Below are positions 54,909 through 63,216 of a DNA stretch of 64,000 nucleotides, one piece after another; within the stretch, counting starts at the first letter, position 1; each line of letters starts with the position of its first letter. Made by a program: the position numbers and the translations under genes. This stretch comes from PALSA-1004 sp963829085. Lineage in GTDB: Bacteria; Pseudomonadota; Gammaproteobacteria; Burkholderiales; SG8-41. The stretch is from NCBI GenBank assembly GCA_963829085.1, contig CAWHHJ010000007.1:186001-250000 (forward strand). The letters are read 5' to 3'. Under the pieces are notes generated by a model. That model was not told the DNA's origin. It ran no database searches and saw nothing but the letters and a program-made list of their open reading frames with translations.

Positions 54909-56078
54909 TCAGGCGCTTTCGTACAGCCTCGTCATGACGAACTCGCGATGCCCGAGCGCTTCAGCCGCGGTCAGCCGGCCGTTGCACGTGCGCAGCATCA
55001 CTTCGATGAGCTCGTCCCCTGTCTGGTCGAGATTTTTCTCGCGTTGTAAAAGGCCGGAGCAATCATGATCAATATGCTCCGACATCGTACGCACGGTGCG
55101 CGGATTTGCCGTCAGCTTTATCACGGGCAGCACCGGATTGCCGATGACGTTGCCTTGGCCTGTGGGAAACAGATGCACGACGTATCCCGACGCAGCGCAC
55201 AGCGTCACCATCTCGGCCGCCGCCGATGATGAATCCATGAACCAGAGGCCCGGTTTCGTCGGCGTTTCTGCCTTATCAAGCACGCCGATCACCTTGCACT
55301 TCTTGCCGATCTTCTGAATGTTGCCAAGCGCCTTCTCTTCGATCGTGGTCAGGCCGCCGGCGATATTGCCCTTGGTCGGCTGAGAATCAGACAGATCATC
55401 CACCTTGTGCCGATCGACGACCTCCTGGTAGCGATTGAACATTTTCATAAACTGCTCGCGCACTTCGGGCGTCGCGCAGCGGTCGGCGACAATCGTTTCG
55501 CCGCCGGTAATCTCAGTAGTCTCGCCGAAGCACATAGTGACGCCGAGTGTATCCAGCTTATCGAATGCGTTGCCGACGGTGGGATTTGCACCGCAGCCGG
55601 ACGTCGTGTCCGACTCGCCGCACTTGGTCGAAACCCACAGATCGTTAATCGGACATTCGACACGCTGCAGTTCTGACGCCCACTGCACATATTCTTTCGC
55701 GACCTTGGAAGCGCGTAATACAGTGTCGTGATCGCCATGCAGTTCGATGCCGAATCCGGTCACCGGCTTACCGGTCTTGGCGATGCCATCTACCACGCGC
55801 TTTGCCCAGCCTTCCTCGATACAGATGACGACGACTGCGGCTACGTTCGGATTGGACCCGGCGCCGATGAGTGTGCGGAAATGGAGATCCAGGTCAGCAC
55901 CGAATTGCAACCGTCCATAGGGGTGCGGTATGGCAATCGCGCCTTTAATGTTGTGCGCCACCGCTTCGGCGGCGGCATTCGACAGATCGTCTACCGGCAG
56001 GATCAGCACATGGTTGCGCACGCCGACGCGGTTGTTTTCGCGCCGATAGCCCCAGAATGTCGTTTTGCTTGAGATCAT
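54909..56078 (-). CDS. UxaA-family hydro-/sulfo-lyase large subunit (SuyB-like)
   Basis: A 389-residue protein of the altronate/galactarate dehydratase C-terminal family. Seen are F-W-G-Y-R-R-E-N-N-R-V-G-V-R-N near 8-22, C-G-E-S-D-T-T-S-G-C-G-A-N-P near 153-166 and C-F-G-E-T-T-E-I near 180. Conserved cysteines fit an iron centre. Size and separate small subunit agree with (R)-sulfolactate sulfo-lyase SuyAB, which releases sulfite and pyruvate, but several uncharacterised hydroxy-acid dehydratases have the same layout. Neighbouring TauE/SafE and ComA-like genes tilt the balance to a sulfonate. It follows the small subunit by 26 bp. Confidence 0.82.
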   Translation of the reverse strand: MISSKTTFWGYRRENNRVGVRNHVLILPVDDLSNAAAEAVAHNIKGAIAIPHPYGRLQFGADLDLHFRTLIGAGSNPNVAAVVVICIEEGWAKRVVDGIAKTGKPVTGFGIELHGDHDTVLRASKVAKEYVQWASELQRVECPINDLWVSTKCGESDTTSGCGANPTVGNAFDKLDTLGVTMCFGETTEITGGETIVADRCATPEVREQFMKMFNRYQEVVDRHKVDDLSDSQPTKGNIAGGLTTIEEKALGNIQKIGKKCKVIGVLDKAETPTKPGLWFMDSSSAAAEMVTLCAASGYVVHLFPTGQGNVIGNPVLPVIKLTANPRTVRTMSEHIDHDCSGLLQREKNLDQTGDELIEVMLRTCNGRLTAAEALGHREFVMTRLYESA

Positions 56079-56104
56079 GAGTGCTCCACAAATAGTCGCG
56101 CGGG

Positions 56105-56386
56105 TTACCAGCGCTTGGTTTTGATGTTGTGCACGTGCGCATGCGCACCTGCTTTGATATCCGCTATTGCTTTGCCGATGTCATGTCCGTATTTGATGAT
56201 CGTGTCGCCGTTCTTGACGTCTTTCAGCGCAAGCTTGTGACCGATCGGAATGTCCTGCTGCGCCTTGAGCGATATGGTCCGGTCTTCGTCCATGATCCAG
56301 CCGGTCACATCCTGACCGGCCTTCACGCCTTCAACCACGACGACAGCGACCGTATCGCGCGGATCATGCAATACAAAATGAATCAT
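56105..56386 (-). CDS. UxaA-family small subunit, SAF domain (SuyA-like)
   Basis: A 93-residue SAF-domain protein from ATG 56386 with GGAG 5 bp upstream. The pattern D-T-V-A-V-V-V-V, then I-S-L-K-A-Q-Q-D-I-P-I-G-H-K-L-A-L, then G-D-T-I-I-K-Y-G-H-D-I-G is that of altronate dehydratase N-terminal domains and SuyA. It forms the two-subunit lyase with the next gene. As first gene of the 15-kb minus-strand cluster, 164 bp from the divergent GntR regulator, it should be the first cistron controlled by that regulator. Confidence 0.85.
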   Translation of the reverse strand: MIHFVLHDPRDTVAVVVVEGVKAGQDVTGWIMDEDRTISLKAQQDIPIGHKLALKDVKNGDTIIKYGHDIGKAIADIKAGAHAHVHNIKTKRW

Positions 56387-56482
56387 GTGAGCTCCATGCG
56401 GAAATAAGGATGTCCGGTGCGTGGACGACAATCATACGGCTGTTCATCGGCGATATTACACGCCGAAACCAACAGGAGTCAA

Positions 56483-56499
56483 CTATATGACCTATATGA
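56483..56499. promoter_or_regulatory. Candidate GntR operator: tandem CTATATGA
   Basis: CTATATGA occurs at 56483-56490 and again at 56492-56499, one base apart, in the 164-bp gap between the small-lyase gene and the GntR gene. It stands out from the GC-rich surroundings and lies where a regulator of both genes would bind. No such tandem was noticed elsewhere in the window. Confidence 0.4.
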
Positions 56500-56550
56500 A
56501 TGGGGTCCGGCCATGTTAGAATCACGCCCGCCCATTAGCGTGCTGCCCGA

Positions 56551-57312
56551 ATGAATATGTCTGATGCGTTGGCTGGTGGCACTCCCACCTTCAATCCGCT
56601 GTACAAGGAAGTGAAGATGCGACTTACGCGCAGTCTTATTGCGGGGGAATGGAAGGCGGGCGGCGTCATACCGAGCGAGACACGGTTATCGCAGCGTTTT
56701 AATGTGTCTATCGGCACGATCCGCAAAGCAATCGATGAGCTCGTGTCTGAAAACATTCTGGTGCGCCAACAGGGACGCGGCACCTTCGTCGCGACTCACA
56801 CGGAAGACCGCCAGCTCTATTACTTTTTCCACATCGTCGGCAAAGATGGCAGCAAGGAACCGCCGGTGCATGAAATGCATTCGTTTCGCACGCTGAAGGC
56901 CGACGACGATGCTGCATCACGTCTTGCGCTGAAGCCGGGCGAGCGCGTATTCCGCATACAAAACATTTTGAAGCTGGCACAAAACCCGGTGATCTTCGAC
57001 GAGCTCGTGTTGCCGGTCGCGCGCTTCCCTGACTTGACCGGCGCCTCGTTCGGTGGACGCGACGGCACTATCTACGGGCTATATCAGGCGCGATACGGAA
57101 TAAATGTCGTGCGTATAAGCGAATCGCTGTCCGCGGGGCAGGCTGACGCCAATATCGCTGAAGTGCTCGGTATACGCACAATCACGCCGGTTCTCGTCAT
57201 CAAGCGTGTCGCTTACACTTACCATGACCAGCCGGTGGAGCTCCGCACAAGCTGGGTGAATACTGCAGACCACGAATATTTCACTGCGTTGTCAAAGAAC
57301 GACGCGCGATAG
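56551..57312 (+). CDS. GntR-family transcriptional regulator with UTRA domain (HutC subfamily)
   Basis: A 253-residue regulator. The winged helix-turn-helix covers about 15-85: Y-K-E-V-K-M-R-L, G-G-V-I-P-S-E-T-R-L-S-Q-R-F-N-V-S and T-I-R-K-A-I-D-E-L. The wing is R-Q-Q-G-R-G-T-F-V-A. A UTRA ligand-binding domain follows (E-R-V-F-R-I-Q-N-I near 130, P-V-I-F-D-E-L-V-L-P near 147, L-V-I-K-R-V-A-Y near 215). HutC-type members release DNA on binding an organic acid or sugar-phosphate. Divergent from and presumably controlling the 41.5-56.4 kb cluster. It is convergent with rplS, with a shared terminator between. Confidence 0.9.
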   Translation: MNMSDALAGGTPTFNPLYKEVKMRLTRSLIAGEWKAGGVIPSETRLSQRFNVSIGTIRKAIDELVSENILVRQQGRGTFVATHTEDRQLYYFFHIVGKDGSKEPPVHEMHSFRTLKADDDAASRLALKPGERVFRIQNILKLAQNPVIFDELVLPVARFPDLTGASFGGRDGTIYGLYQARYGINVVRISESLSAGQADANIAEVLGIRTITPVLVIKRVAYTYHDQPVELRTSWVNTADHEYFTALSKNDAR

Positions 57313-57350
57313 CCGCTCCCACGTGCGTTGACAATTAGGCGCGGGCAATG

Positions 57351-57371
57351 AAAAGGCGGCCTGCGCCGCCT
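57351..57371 (-). terminator. Rho-independent terminator of the rpsP-rplS operon
   Basis: GGCGGC (57355-57360), loop CTGC and GCCGCC (57365-57370) form a GC-rich stem. On the minus strand it is followed by TTTTCATT. It lies 20 bp after the rplS stop and may also serve the convergent GntR gene. Confidence 0.85.
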
Positions 57372-57390
57372 CTTCATTTCTATGGGTTCG

Positions 57391-57807
57391 TTACTTCACG
57401 TCCGCCGGCGGCCCGGGCTCTTTTTCGATTGGCGGCAGTACATCTTCACTGCGCACGTCAAGGCGCTCCTTGATGCGAGCCGCTTTGCCCGAGAGTTCCC
57501 GCAGATAATAAAGCTTGGCGCGGCTGACATCGCCTCTGCGCTTGACTTCTATCGAGGCGATCAGCGGCGAATATGTTTGGAATGTGCGCTCGACACCTTC
57601 GCCCGACGAGATCTTTCGCACGATGAAAGCGGAATTGAGCCCGCGATTGCGTTTCGCGATTACAACGCCTTCATAAGCCTGCACGCGCTTGCGATCGCCT
57701 TCGACCACATTGACGTTGACGACTACGGTGTCGCCGGTTTTAAAGTCCGGAATATTCTTTCCGAGACGGGCGATTTCTTCGCTTTCGATTTTCTGTATGA
57801 GGTCCAT
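57391..57807 (-). CDS. rplS: 50S ribosomal protein L19
   Basis: A 138-residue ribosomal protein from ATG 57807, with GGAG just upstream; longer codons before it are within the trmD overlap. Characteristic blocks are F-K-T-G-D-T-V-V-V near 23, G-D-R-K-R-V-Q-A-Y-E-G-V-V-I-A near 38-52, R-G-L-N-S-A-F-I-V-R-K near 56, and the R-R-G-D-V-S-R-A-K-L-Y-Y-L-R region near 91. L19 sits at the 30S-50S interface. Last gene of the rpsP-rimM-trmD-rplS operon, 1 bp after trmD. The Pro/Glu-rich tail of about 15 residues is typical of betaproteobacteria. Confidence 0.96.
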   Translation of the reverse strand: MDLIQKIESEEIARLGKNIPDFKTGDTVVVNVNVVEGDRKRVQAYEGVVIAKRNRGLNSAFIVRKISSGEGVERTFQTYSPLIASIEVKRRGDVSRAKLYYLRELSGKAARIKERLDVRSEDVLPPIEKEPGPPADVK

Positions 57808-57808
57808 A

Positions 57809-58567
57809 TCATGCTCCGCTAGTTTCCTGCTTGAACTCTTCGAGCAACCTGCTCTCGTCATCCGAACACACGTGCTTCGCTAGCAAATCGGGCCGCCGCT
57901 GCCACGTTTTGCCCAACGCCTGTTTCAACCGCCAGCGCCCGATGTCCGCATGATTGCCTGACAACAACACCGGCGGTACCGCCAATCCTTCATATACTTC
58001 CGGCCGTGTATAGTGCGGACAATCGAGCAGGTCCCGCACAAACGAATCCTGCCGTGCTGAGTCCGCATCGCCCAGCACGCCCGGCAACTGGCGCACGACG
58101 CAGTCAACCACCACCATCGCCGCTAGCTCGCCACCCGACAACACGTAGTCGCCAATCGAGATCTCATCGTCGATCTCGCGCAGCGCAACACGCTCATCGA
58201 CGCCTTCGTATCGCCCGGCCAGCATCACGAGTCCCTGTTCGGCCGCCAATTCCATCACCAGCTTGTGATTCAACAACTTTCCCTGCGGCGTCAGGTGTAT
58301 TACGCGAGGGTTCCTGACCCCTGAACTTCTTTGGCGCTGCCGCGCTGCTGCAATCGCTTTACCCAGCGGCTCCGGCATCATTACCATTCCGGGCCCGCCG
58401 CCATATGGCCGGTCGTCGACCGTCCGGTAAGCGTTTTGCGCAAAATCGCGCGGATTCCACGCCACCAGCTGATAGATTCCTTTTTCGCGCGCGCGGCCGA
58501 TTACTCCGTCTTGCGTGACCGCATCGAACATGCGCGGAAACAGCGTTACTACATCGAACTGAAGCAC
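57809..58567 (-). CDS. trmD: tRNA (guanine37-N1)-methyltransferase
   Basis: A 252-residue SPOUT enzyme that methylates G37 of tRNAs with G36. F-D-V-V-T-L-F-P near 4-11, R-P-Y-G-G-G-P-G-M-V near 53-62, A-G-R-Y-E-G-V-D-E-R near 117-126 and the trefoil-knot S-I-G-D-Y-V-L-S-G-G-E near 137-147 are all present. It lies between rimM and rplS as in most proteobacteria. The C-terminal helical part contains a Lys/Arg-rich tRNA-binding stretch. No anomaly. Confidence 0.97.
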   Translation of the reverse strand: MLQFDVVTLFPRMFDAVTQDGVIGRAREKGIYQLVAWNPRDFAQNAYRTVDDRPYGGGPGMVMMPEPLGKAIAAARQRQRSSGVRNPRVIHLTPQGKLLNHKLVMELAAEQGLVMLAGRYEGVDERVALREIDDEISIGDYVLSGGELAAMVVVDCVVRQLPGVLGDADSARQDSFVRDLLDCPHYTRPEVYEGLAVPPVLLSGNHADIGRWRLKQALGKTWQRRPDLLAKHVCSDDESRLLEEFKQETSGA

Positions 58568-58621
58568 AGAGCCCCTGATATAACGAAGGCGCGATTGGCT
58601 GCCGAGTGCGCGTCAGCCTAC

Positions 58622-59122
58622 CTAATAATCCTCGCCCCAGTCGACTTCAACAATGCCTGCTGCGATATCTATTTTTTTTACAGCATCCGCAATAAAAGGA
58701 ATCAGCGTTTCACGACCGTTGCCAGTTTGATCAGCGACTACCAGCACATCGTTTGCGCCTGTCTCGACCATGCGCACAACACGACCAAATTCATGGTTCT
58801 GCGTATTTACGACTCTCAGGCCAATCAAATCGGCCCAATAAAACTCATTTGCCTTGGCGTCGGGCAGCCGTTGCCGGGGCACACCAATTTCCACACCCTT
58901 TAACGCCGCAGCCGCCTCGCGACTCTCTACGCCGCCAATCTGCGCGACCAACGCGTTGGCATGAACTTTTGCATCGAGAACTCTAACTTCCCGCCAATTC
59001 CCTTCGTGCCCCAACCACCAGACCGGGTAATCGCACAAATTGCCGGTGTGCGACGTTAGTGCGTAAATCTTGAGCCAACCCTTCACCCCGAACGGGGCGG
59101 TGATCCGCCCCATTACAACCAT
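58622..59122 (-). CDS. rimM: 16S rRNA processing protein RimM
   Basis: A 166-residue assembly factor for the 30S head, which binds S19. The N-terminal G-R-I-T-A-P-F-G-V-K-G-W-L-K-I block (about 5-19) and C-terminal PRC-barrel (E-F-Y-W-A-D-L-I-G-L-R-V near 93-104, then G-E-T-L-I-P-F) are clear. ATG 59122 starts 4 bp after the rpsP stop; another ATG lies three codons later. The usual tail V-D-W-G-E-D-Y closes the protein. Position in the operon is standard. Confidence 0.95.
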   Translation of the reverse strand: MVVMGRITAPFGVKGWLKIYALTSHTGNLCDYPVWWLGHEGNWREVRVLDAKVHANALVAQIGGVESREAAAALKGVEIGVPRQRLPDAKANEFYWADLIGLRVVNTQNHEFGRVVRMVETGANDVLVVADQTGNGRETLIPFIADAVKKIDIAAGIVEVDWGEDY

Positions 59123-59126
59123 ACGT

Positions 59127-59381
59127 TCAGGCAGCGGGCTTCGCGCCAAATTGTTTGACCAGACGCGCCGCCGTATCGCTGATCTGCGCGCCCTTACCCT
59201 GCCAGTACGTCAAGCGTTCGGCCTGGAAGCGAAAAGCCTCCTGTCCGGCGGCTGCTTTCGGATTGTAAAAACCAATGCGTTCGATGAAACGTCCATCTCG
59301 CGCACGCTTGGAGTCAGCGACTACCAGATTGAAGAACGGACGCTTCTTAGCGCCGCCACGTGCCAGCCTGATCACTACCAT
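59127..59381 (-). CDS. rpsP: 30S ribosomal protein S16
   Basis: An 84-residue protein from ATG 59381, the canonical M-V-V-I-R-L-A-R-G-G-A-K start; earlier in-frame codons are outside the family's length. Further signature: F-F-N-L-V-V-A-D, R-D-G-R-F-I-E-R-I-G-F-Y-N-P near 28-41, and L-T-Y-W-Q-G-K-G-A near 58. S16 is an early 30S assembly protein. First gene of the operon, with a promoter candidate 36 bp upstream. Confidence 0.97.
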   Translation of the reverse strand: MVVIRLARGGAKKRPFFNLVVADSKRARDGRFIERIGFYNPKAAAGQEAFRFQAERLTYWQGKGAQISDTAARLVKQFGAKPAA

Positions 59382-59416
59382 GGTGAAATCAACCCCGAAA
59401 ATGCGGAAAGGGCGTG

Positions 59417-59446
59417 ATTTTACGCTGGTTTTTGCTGCGAGCGCAA
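59417..59446 (-). promoter_or_regulatory. Candidate sigma-70 promoter of the rpsP operon
   Basis: On the minus strand TTGCGC (59446-59441) and TAAAAT (59422-59417) are 18 bp apart, ending 36 bp before the rpsP start. The -10 box has one mismatch to consensus and the -35 box two. Confidence 0.45.
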
Positions 59447-59549
59447 GGCGAAACCCGAGCCGTGCAAGGTCTGCGCGCCTAGCCAAACAACCCGTATTGC
59501 CGCGGCCAAGGCGCTAATAACGGTGCAATCGCTGTGCCGCCTCGCGGCT

Positions 59550-60902
59550 TCAGCGCATGCGACCGGGCAACATCCCTTTCATCGATCGCATCATTTTCGC
59601 CATGCCGCCTTTCGCCATCATCTTCATCATCTTCTGGGTCTGCTCGAACTGGGCGAGCAGCCGGTTCACTTCCTGCACGCTGACGCCGGCGCCGGTTGCT
59701 ACGCGGCGTTTGCGCGAGGCCTTGAGCAGCTCCGGTCGCGCGCGCTCCTGCGCGGTCATCGAATTGATGATGCCTTCGATGCGGCGTATCTGGCGGTCGT
59801 CCATCTGCGCTTCGCCCGCCGCCTGGGCGAGCTGACCGGGCAATTTATCCAGTAACGCGGCGACACCGCCCATCTTTTTCATCTGACCGATCTGCTGCTT
59901 GAAATCCTCGAGATCGAATCGCTTGCCCGACTTAATCTTCTGAGCGAATTTTTCGGCTTCGTTGCGATCGACGTTGCGCTGCGCGTCTTCGATCAACGAG
60001 AGTACGTCGCCCATGCCAAGAATGCGCGACGCCATGCGGTCGGGGTGAAATACTTCGAGGCCGGTTAGTTTTTCGCCAACGCCGGCAAACTTAATCGGTT
60101 TCCCGGTGATGTGCCGTACAGAAAGCGCTACACCACCGCGCGCATCACCATCGAGTTTAGTGAGCACGATGCCGGTCAGGGGCAGCGCGTCCGCAAACGC
60201 CTTGGCAACCTTAACCGCGTCTTGCCCTTGCATCGAATCGACGACGAACAATGTTTCGATGGGCTTCACGGCCGCATGCAGGTCGCGAATTTCGCGCATC
60301 ATCTCCTCGTCAATCGCCAGACGTCCTGCCGTGTCGACAATAACGACATCGTGATAGCGCTTGCGCGCGTAATCAAGCGCGGACAGCGCGATGTCTACGG
60401 GCTTTTGACCCGCTGCGGATGGAAAAAAATCCACTTCGACCTGGGCGGCAAGCGTCTTCAATTGCTCGATCGCCGCAGGACGATAGATGTCGCAGCTTAC
60501 GAGCAGGACTTTCTTTTTCATCTGCTCGCGCAGCATCTTCGCGAGCTTGCCGCTGGTCGTCGTTTTGCCAGAGCCCTGCAGACCCGCCATCAGCAGCACA
60601 GCAGGCGGCGACGTCGCGAGATCGAGCACCGCATTGCTTTCGCCCATGAGCGTTACGAGCTCGCGATGAACGATGCCGATGAGCGCCTGACCCGGCGTTA
60701 AGCTGGTCATCACTTCCTGGCCCAGCGCTCGCTCGCGAATGCGCGCGACAAAATCTTTGACAACGGGAAGCGCAGCGTCGGCTTCAAGCAGCGCCATGCG
60801 CACTTCGCGCAGCGCATCCTGAATATTCGTTTCGGTCAGCCGCGCTTCGCCGCGCAGCGTTTTCATGACCTGCGAAAGCCGGCCGGTCAGACTTTCAAAC
60901 AT
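59550..60902 (-). CDS. ffh: Signal recognition particle protein Ffh
   Basis: A 450-residue SRP GTPase. N domain comes first, then the G domain with G-L-Q-G-S-G-K-T-T-T near 106-115, D-I-Y-R-P-A-A near 138, D-T-A-G-R near 189 and T-K-L-D-G-D-A-R-G-G near 247. The Met-rich M domain (K-M-G-G, M-M-K-M-M, M-R-S-M-K-G-M-L-P-G) follows for signal-peptide and 4.5S RNA binding. It delivers nascent membrane proteins to FtsY. Upstream of the rpsP operon, as usual, and divergent from the ypjD-like gene. Confidence 0.97.
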   Translation of the reverse strand: MFESLTGRLSQVMKTLRGEARLTETNIQDALREVRMALLEADAALPVVKDFVARIRERALGQEVMTSLTPGQALIGIVHRELVTLMGESNAVLDLATSPPAVLLMAGLQGSGKTTTSGKLAKMLREQMKKKVLLVSCDIYRPAAIEQLKTLAAQVEVDFFPSAAGQKPVDIALSALDYARKRYHDVVIVDTAGRLAIDEEMMREIRDLHAAVKPIETLFVVDSMQGQDAVKVAKAFADALPLTGIVLTKLDGDARGGVALSVRHITGKPIKFAGVGEKLTGLEVFHPDRMASRILGMGDVLSLIEDAQRNVDRNEAEKFAQKIKSGKRFDLEDFKQQIGQMKKMGGVAALLDKLPGQLAQAAGEAQMDDRQIRRIEGIINSMTAQERARPELLKASRKRRVATGAGVSVQEVNRLLAQFEQTQKMMKMMAKGGMAKMMRSMKGMLPGRMR

Positions 60903-60969
60903 GTTTCATCCATGAATGGTGGCGCTGCGGGAAGCGCGATCGCGTGGTGTAAACTGGCACGCGCACGCC

Positions 60970-61800
60970 ATGTTAAGCCCCGTATTCTATCCGATCACTT
61001 CGTTGATGTACGCGGCGCTCGCCGCATATCTATGGCGCACGCAATGGGCAACCCCGGCAACTAACTCTGTCACGCACACACCGGTTCCGGCGTTCGCCAA
61101 TTTTGTCGGTATCGTTCCGATTGCATTCCACGGCGCGCTGCTCTATCAGTCGGTGTTCGCAGCCGACGGCGTTCATCTCGGTATTGGCAGCGCGGTCTCG
61201 ATGATGGTATGGCTTACGGCTGCGATTTACTGGCTCGGCAACCTTTTTTACAACGTAGTAGGACTGCAGGCGCTGGTGATGCCGGTTGCCGCAATCTGCG
61301 CACTGCTGCCGGCCATCGGACCATCGACGCGCGCGTTGCCAAACACCGAAATGGCCGCGTTCAAGGCACATCTGCTGATCTCGATGTGCGCCTATAGTCT
61401 ATTTACTATTGCATCACTGCACGTGATGCTGATGGCGCTGCTCGAGCGTCGGCTGCGGGGCGGACCGTTGCCGTCTGCGCTGCAAAAACTGCCCCCGCTG
61501 CTGACCATGGAAACGTTGTTGTTCCGCATCATAGGCGCAGGATTTCTGCTGCTTACGCTGACGCTCGCAAGCGGCATCGTCTTTTCCGAGGAGTTATTCG
61601 GTAAAGCGATGCGCTTCAATCACAAGACGGTGTTCGGCATTCTTTCCTGGCTTATCTTTGGCGCGCTGCTCGGCGGCCGCACATTGTACGGATGGCGCGG
61701 GCGCATAGCGGTACGCTGGACACTCACCGGATTTGTGGTCCTGGTGCTCGCTTATTTCGGCAGCAAGTTCGTGCTCGAAGTCGTTCTCGGGCGGGGCTGA
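60970..61800 (+). CDS. Cytochrome c assembly/CcsA-like inner-membrane protein (YpjD family)
   Basis: A 276-residue membrane protein with eight apparent hydrophobic helices, from ATG 60970; an in-frame ATG at 60916 would add a polar stretch that does not fit. It belongs to the CcsA/ResC/YpjD superfamily: W-L-T-A-A-I-Y-W-L-G near 76, conserved H in K-A-H-L-L-I-S near 136-142, and R-F-N-H-K-T-V-F-G-I-L-S-W near 217. The true haem-handling WWD motif is not evident, so it is the YpjD branch of unknown exact role. Adjacent to corB, the usual ffh-ypjD-corB arrangement. Confidence 0.9.
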   Translation: MLSPVFYPITSLMYAALAAYLWRTQWATPATNSVTHTPVPAFANFVGIVPIAFHGALLYQSVFAADGVHLGIGSAVSMMVWLTAAIYWLGNLFYNVVGLQALVMPVAAICALLPAIGPSTRALPNTEMAAFKAHLLISMCAYSLFTIASLHVMLMALLERRLRGGPLPSALQKLPPLLTMETLLFRIIGAGFLLLTLTLASGIVFSEELFGKAMRFNHKTVFGILSWLIFGALLGGRTLYGWRGRIAVRWTLTGFVVLVLAYFGSKFVLEVVLGRG

Positions 61801-61841
61801 AATGACACGGCTGACCTGAGCGACGTTCGGTTCAATCCTCT

Positions 61842-63134
61842 ATGGATAACATCCCGCTATCAGCGCAGTTCACTGCCCTCGGCGTCCTTTTACTTATTTC
61901 GGCAGTGTTCTCGACAGCGGAAACCAGCATGATGGCGCTGAATCGCTATCGCTTGAAAGCGCTTGCGCGTCTGGGCAATCGAGGTGCTCAAGTGACCACG
62001 GAGCTGCTCGCTCACACTGACCGGCTGCTCGGCGTCATTCTGCTCGGCAATAATCTCATCAACGCGGCAGCCGCTGTGCTCGTCAGCATCATCAGCGTGC
62101 GCCTTTTCGGTAACAATGAAATCGTACTTGGAGTCGGTACCGTCGTTGTCACCTTCCTGATTCTCGTGTTCTCCGAGATTACCCCCAAGGTCATCGGCGC
62201 CGCATACGCAGAAAAGATTGCGTTGCCTCTCGCCTTTCTGCTTAAGCCACTGCTGCGCGCGCTCTATCCCGTCGTCTGGTTTGTGAATCTTTTCGTGCAG
62301 GCGCTGTTATGGATCTTCCGCCTGAAACCAGCCGATTCGACGGACACCAAGCTCACGCCCGAAGAACTGCGCACCCTCGTGCTCGAAGCCGGCAATTACA
62401 TTCCCAAGAAACACCAAAGCATCCTGCTCAACCTTTTCGATCTGGAAAGCATCACGGTGGACGACGTTATGACGCCGCGCAGCCAGATCGAGGCGATCGA
62501 TATCGACGCGCCGCCGGCGACTCTGCATCAGCAAGTCGCCACTGCGTATCATCGCCGGTTGCCGGTATATCAGGAACAACCCGAGAACATCATAGGAATC
62601 GTCGTTGTCCGGCGCTTGCTCAGCATCAGCAGCGGCGGCGAAGTCACCGCTGAAAAGATACGCACGCTCATGCGCGATCCGTATTTCATACCGTCGGGCA
62701 CGCCGCTTTTCACACAACTGCAGCAATTCCAGGAGAATCAGGACCGCTTGTGCTTCGTCGTAGATGAGTACGGCGAGCTCATGGGCCTCTTAACGCTCGA
62801 GGACATCGTCGAAGAACTCATCGGTGAATTCTCGAGCCGCTCGCCCTTGCAAGCGGGACGCTTTCATCGACAGCCCGATGGCAGCTACCTGGTCGAAGGC
62901 AGCAGTCTTCTGCGCGAGCTCAATCGCAAGCTGGGATACCGTTTTCCATTGGAAGGTCCGAAGACGCTGAATGGGCTCATCCTCGAACAATTGCGCGACA
63001 TCCCATCGCCTGGCATCAGCCTGACGATTGCCGGCCACCGCATCGATGTCCTGCAGACGCAGGATCGGGTCGTAAAGGCGGTGCGGGTCGCCGCGCCTGA
63101 AGCCGCCGCTACCCCTGCGACGCGCGACGATTAG
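61842..63134 (+). CDS. CNNM/CorB-type (HlyC/CorC family) membrane protein
   Basis: A 430-residue protein with the three-domain CNNM layout. DUF21 transmembrane domain spans about 1-185 (S-A-E/T-A-E-T-S-M-M-A-L-N-R-Y-R near 25-37, N-N-L-I-N near 69). Two CBS domains lie at about 205-320 (V-D-D-V-M-T-P-R-S near 209; V-D-E-Y-G-E-L-M-G-L-L-T near 312). A CorC_HlyC domain ends the protein (D-G-S-Y-L-V-E-G). Family members are Mg2+ or Co2+ transport or export factors, activity gated by nucleotide at CBS domains. It is co-directional with the ypjD-like gene and pilC. Confidence 0.93.
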   Translation: MDNIPLSAQFTALGVLLLISAVFSTAETSMMALNRYRLKALARLGNRGAQVTTELLAHTDRLLGVILLGNNLINAAAAVLVSIISVRLFGNNEIVLGVGTVVVTFLILVFSEITPKVIGAAYAEKIALPLAFLLKPLLRALYPVVWFVNLFVQALLWIFRLKPADSTDTKLTPEELRTLVLEAGNYIPKKHQSILLNLFDLESITVDDVMTPRSQIEAIDIDAPPATLHQQVATAYHRRLPVYQEQPENIIGIVVVRRLLSISSGGEVTAEKIRTLMRDPYFIPSGTPLFTQLQQFQENQDRLCFVVDEYGELMGLLTLEDIVEELIGEFSSRSPLQAGRFHRQPDGSYLVEGSSLLRELNRKLGYRFPLEGPKTLNGLILEQLRDIPSPGISLTIAGHRIDVLQTQDRVVKAVRVAAPEAAATPATRDD

Positions 63135-63190
63135 GCCCGTTCATACTGCCTTTACAAAGCCCACGCACGCGGGCATTATGGCGCAGGGTC

Positions 63191-63216
63191 CCAATCTAAG
63201 CGCTTGGTTAGATTGG
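63191..63216. repeat. Perfect 9-bp inverted repeat upstream of pilC
   Basis: CCAATCTAA (63191-63199) and TTAGATTGG (63208-63216) are exact reverse complements around an 8-base loop. They lie 20 bp before the pilC start codon and directly next to its GGGGAGG ribosome site. Either an operator or an mRNA hairpin near the ribosome site. Confidence 0.85.
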
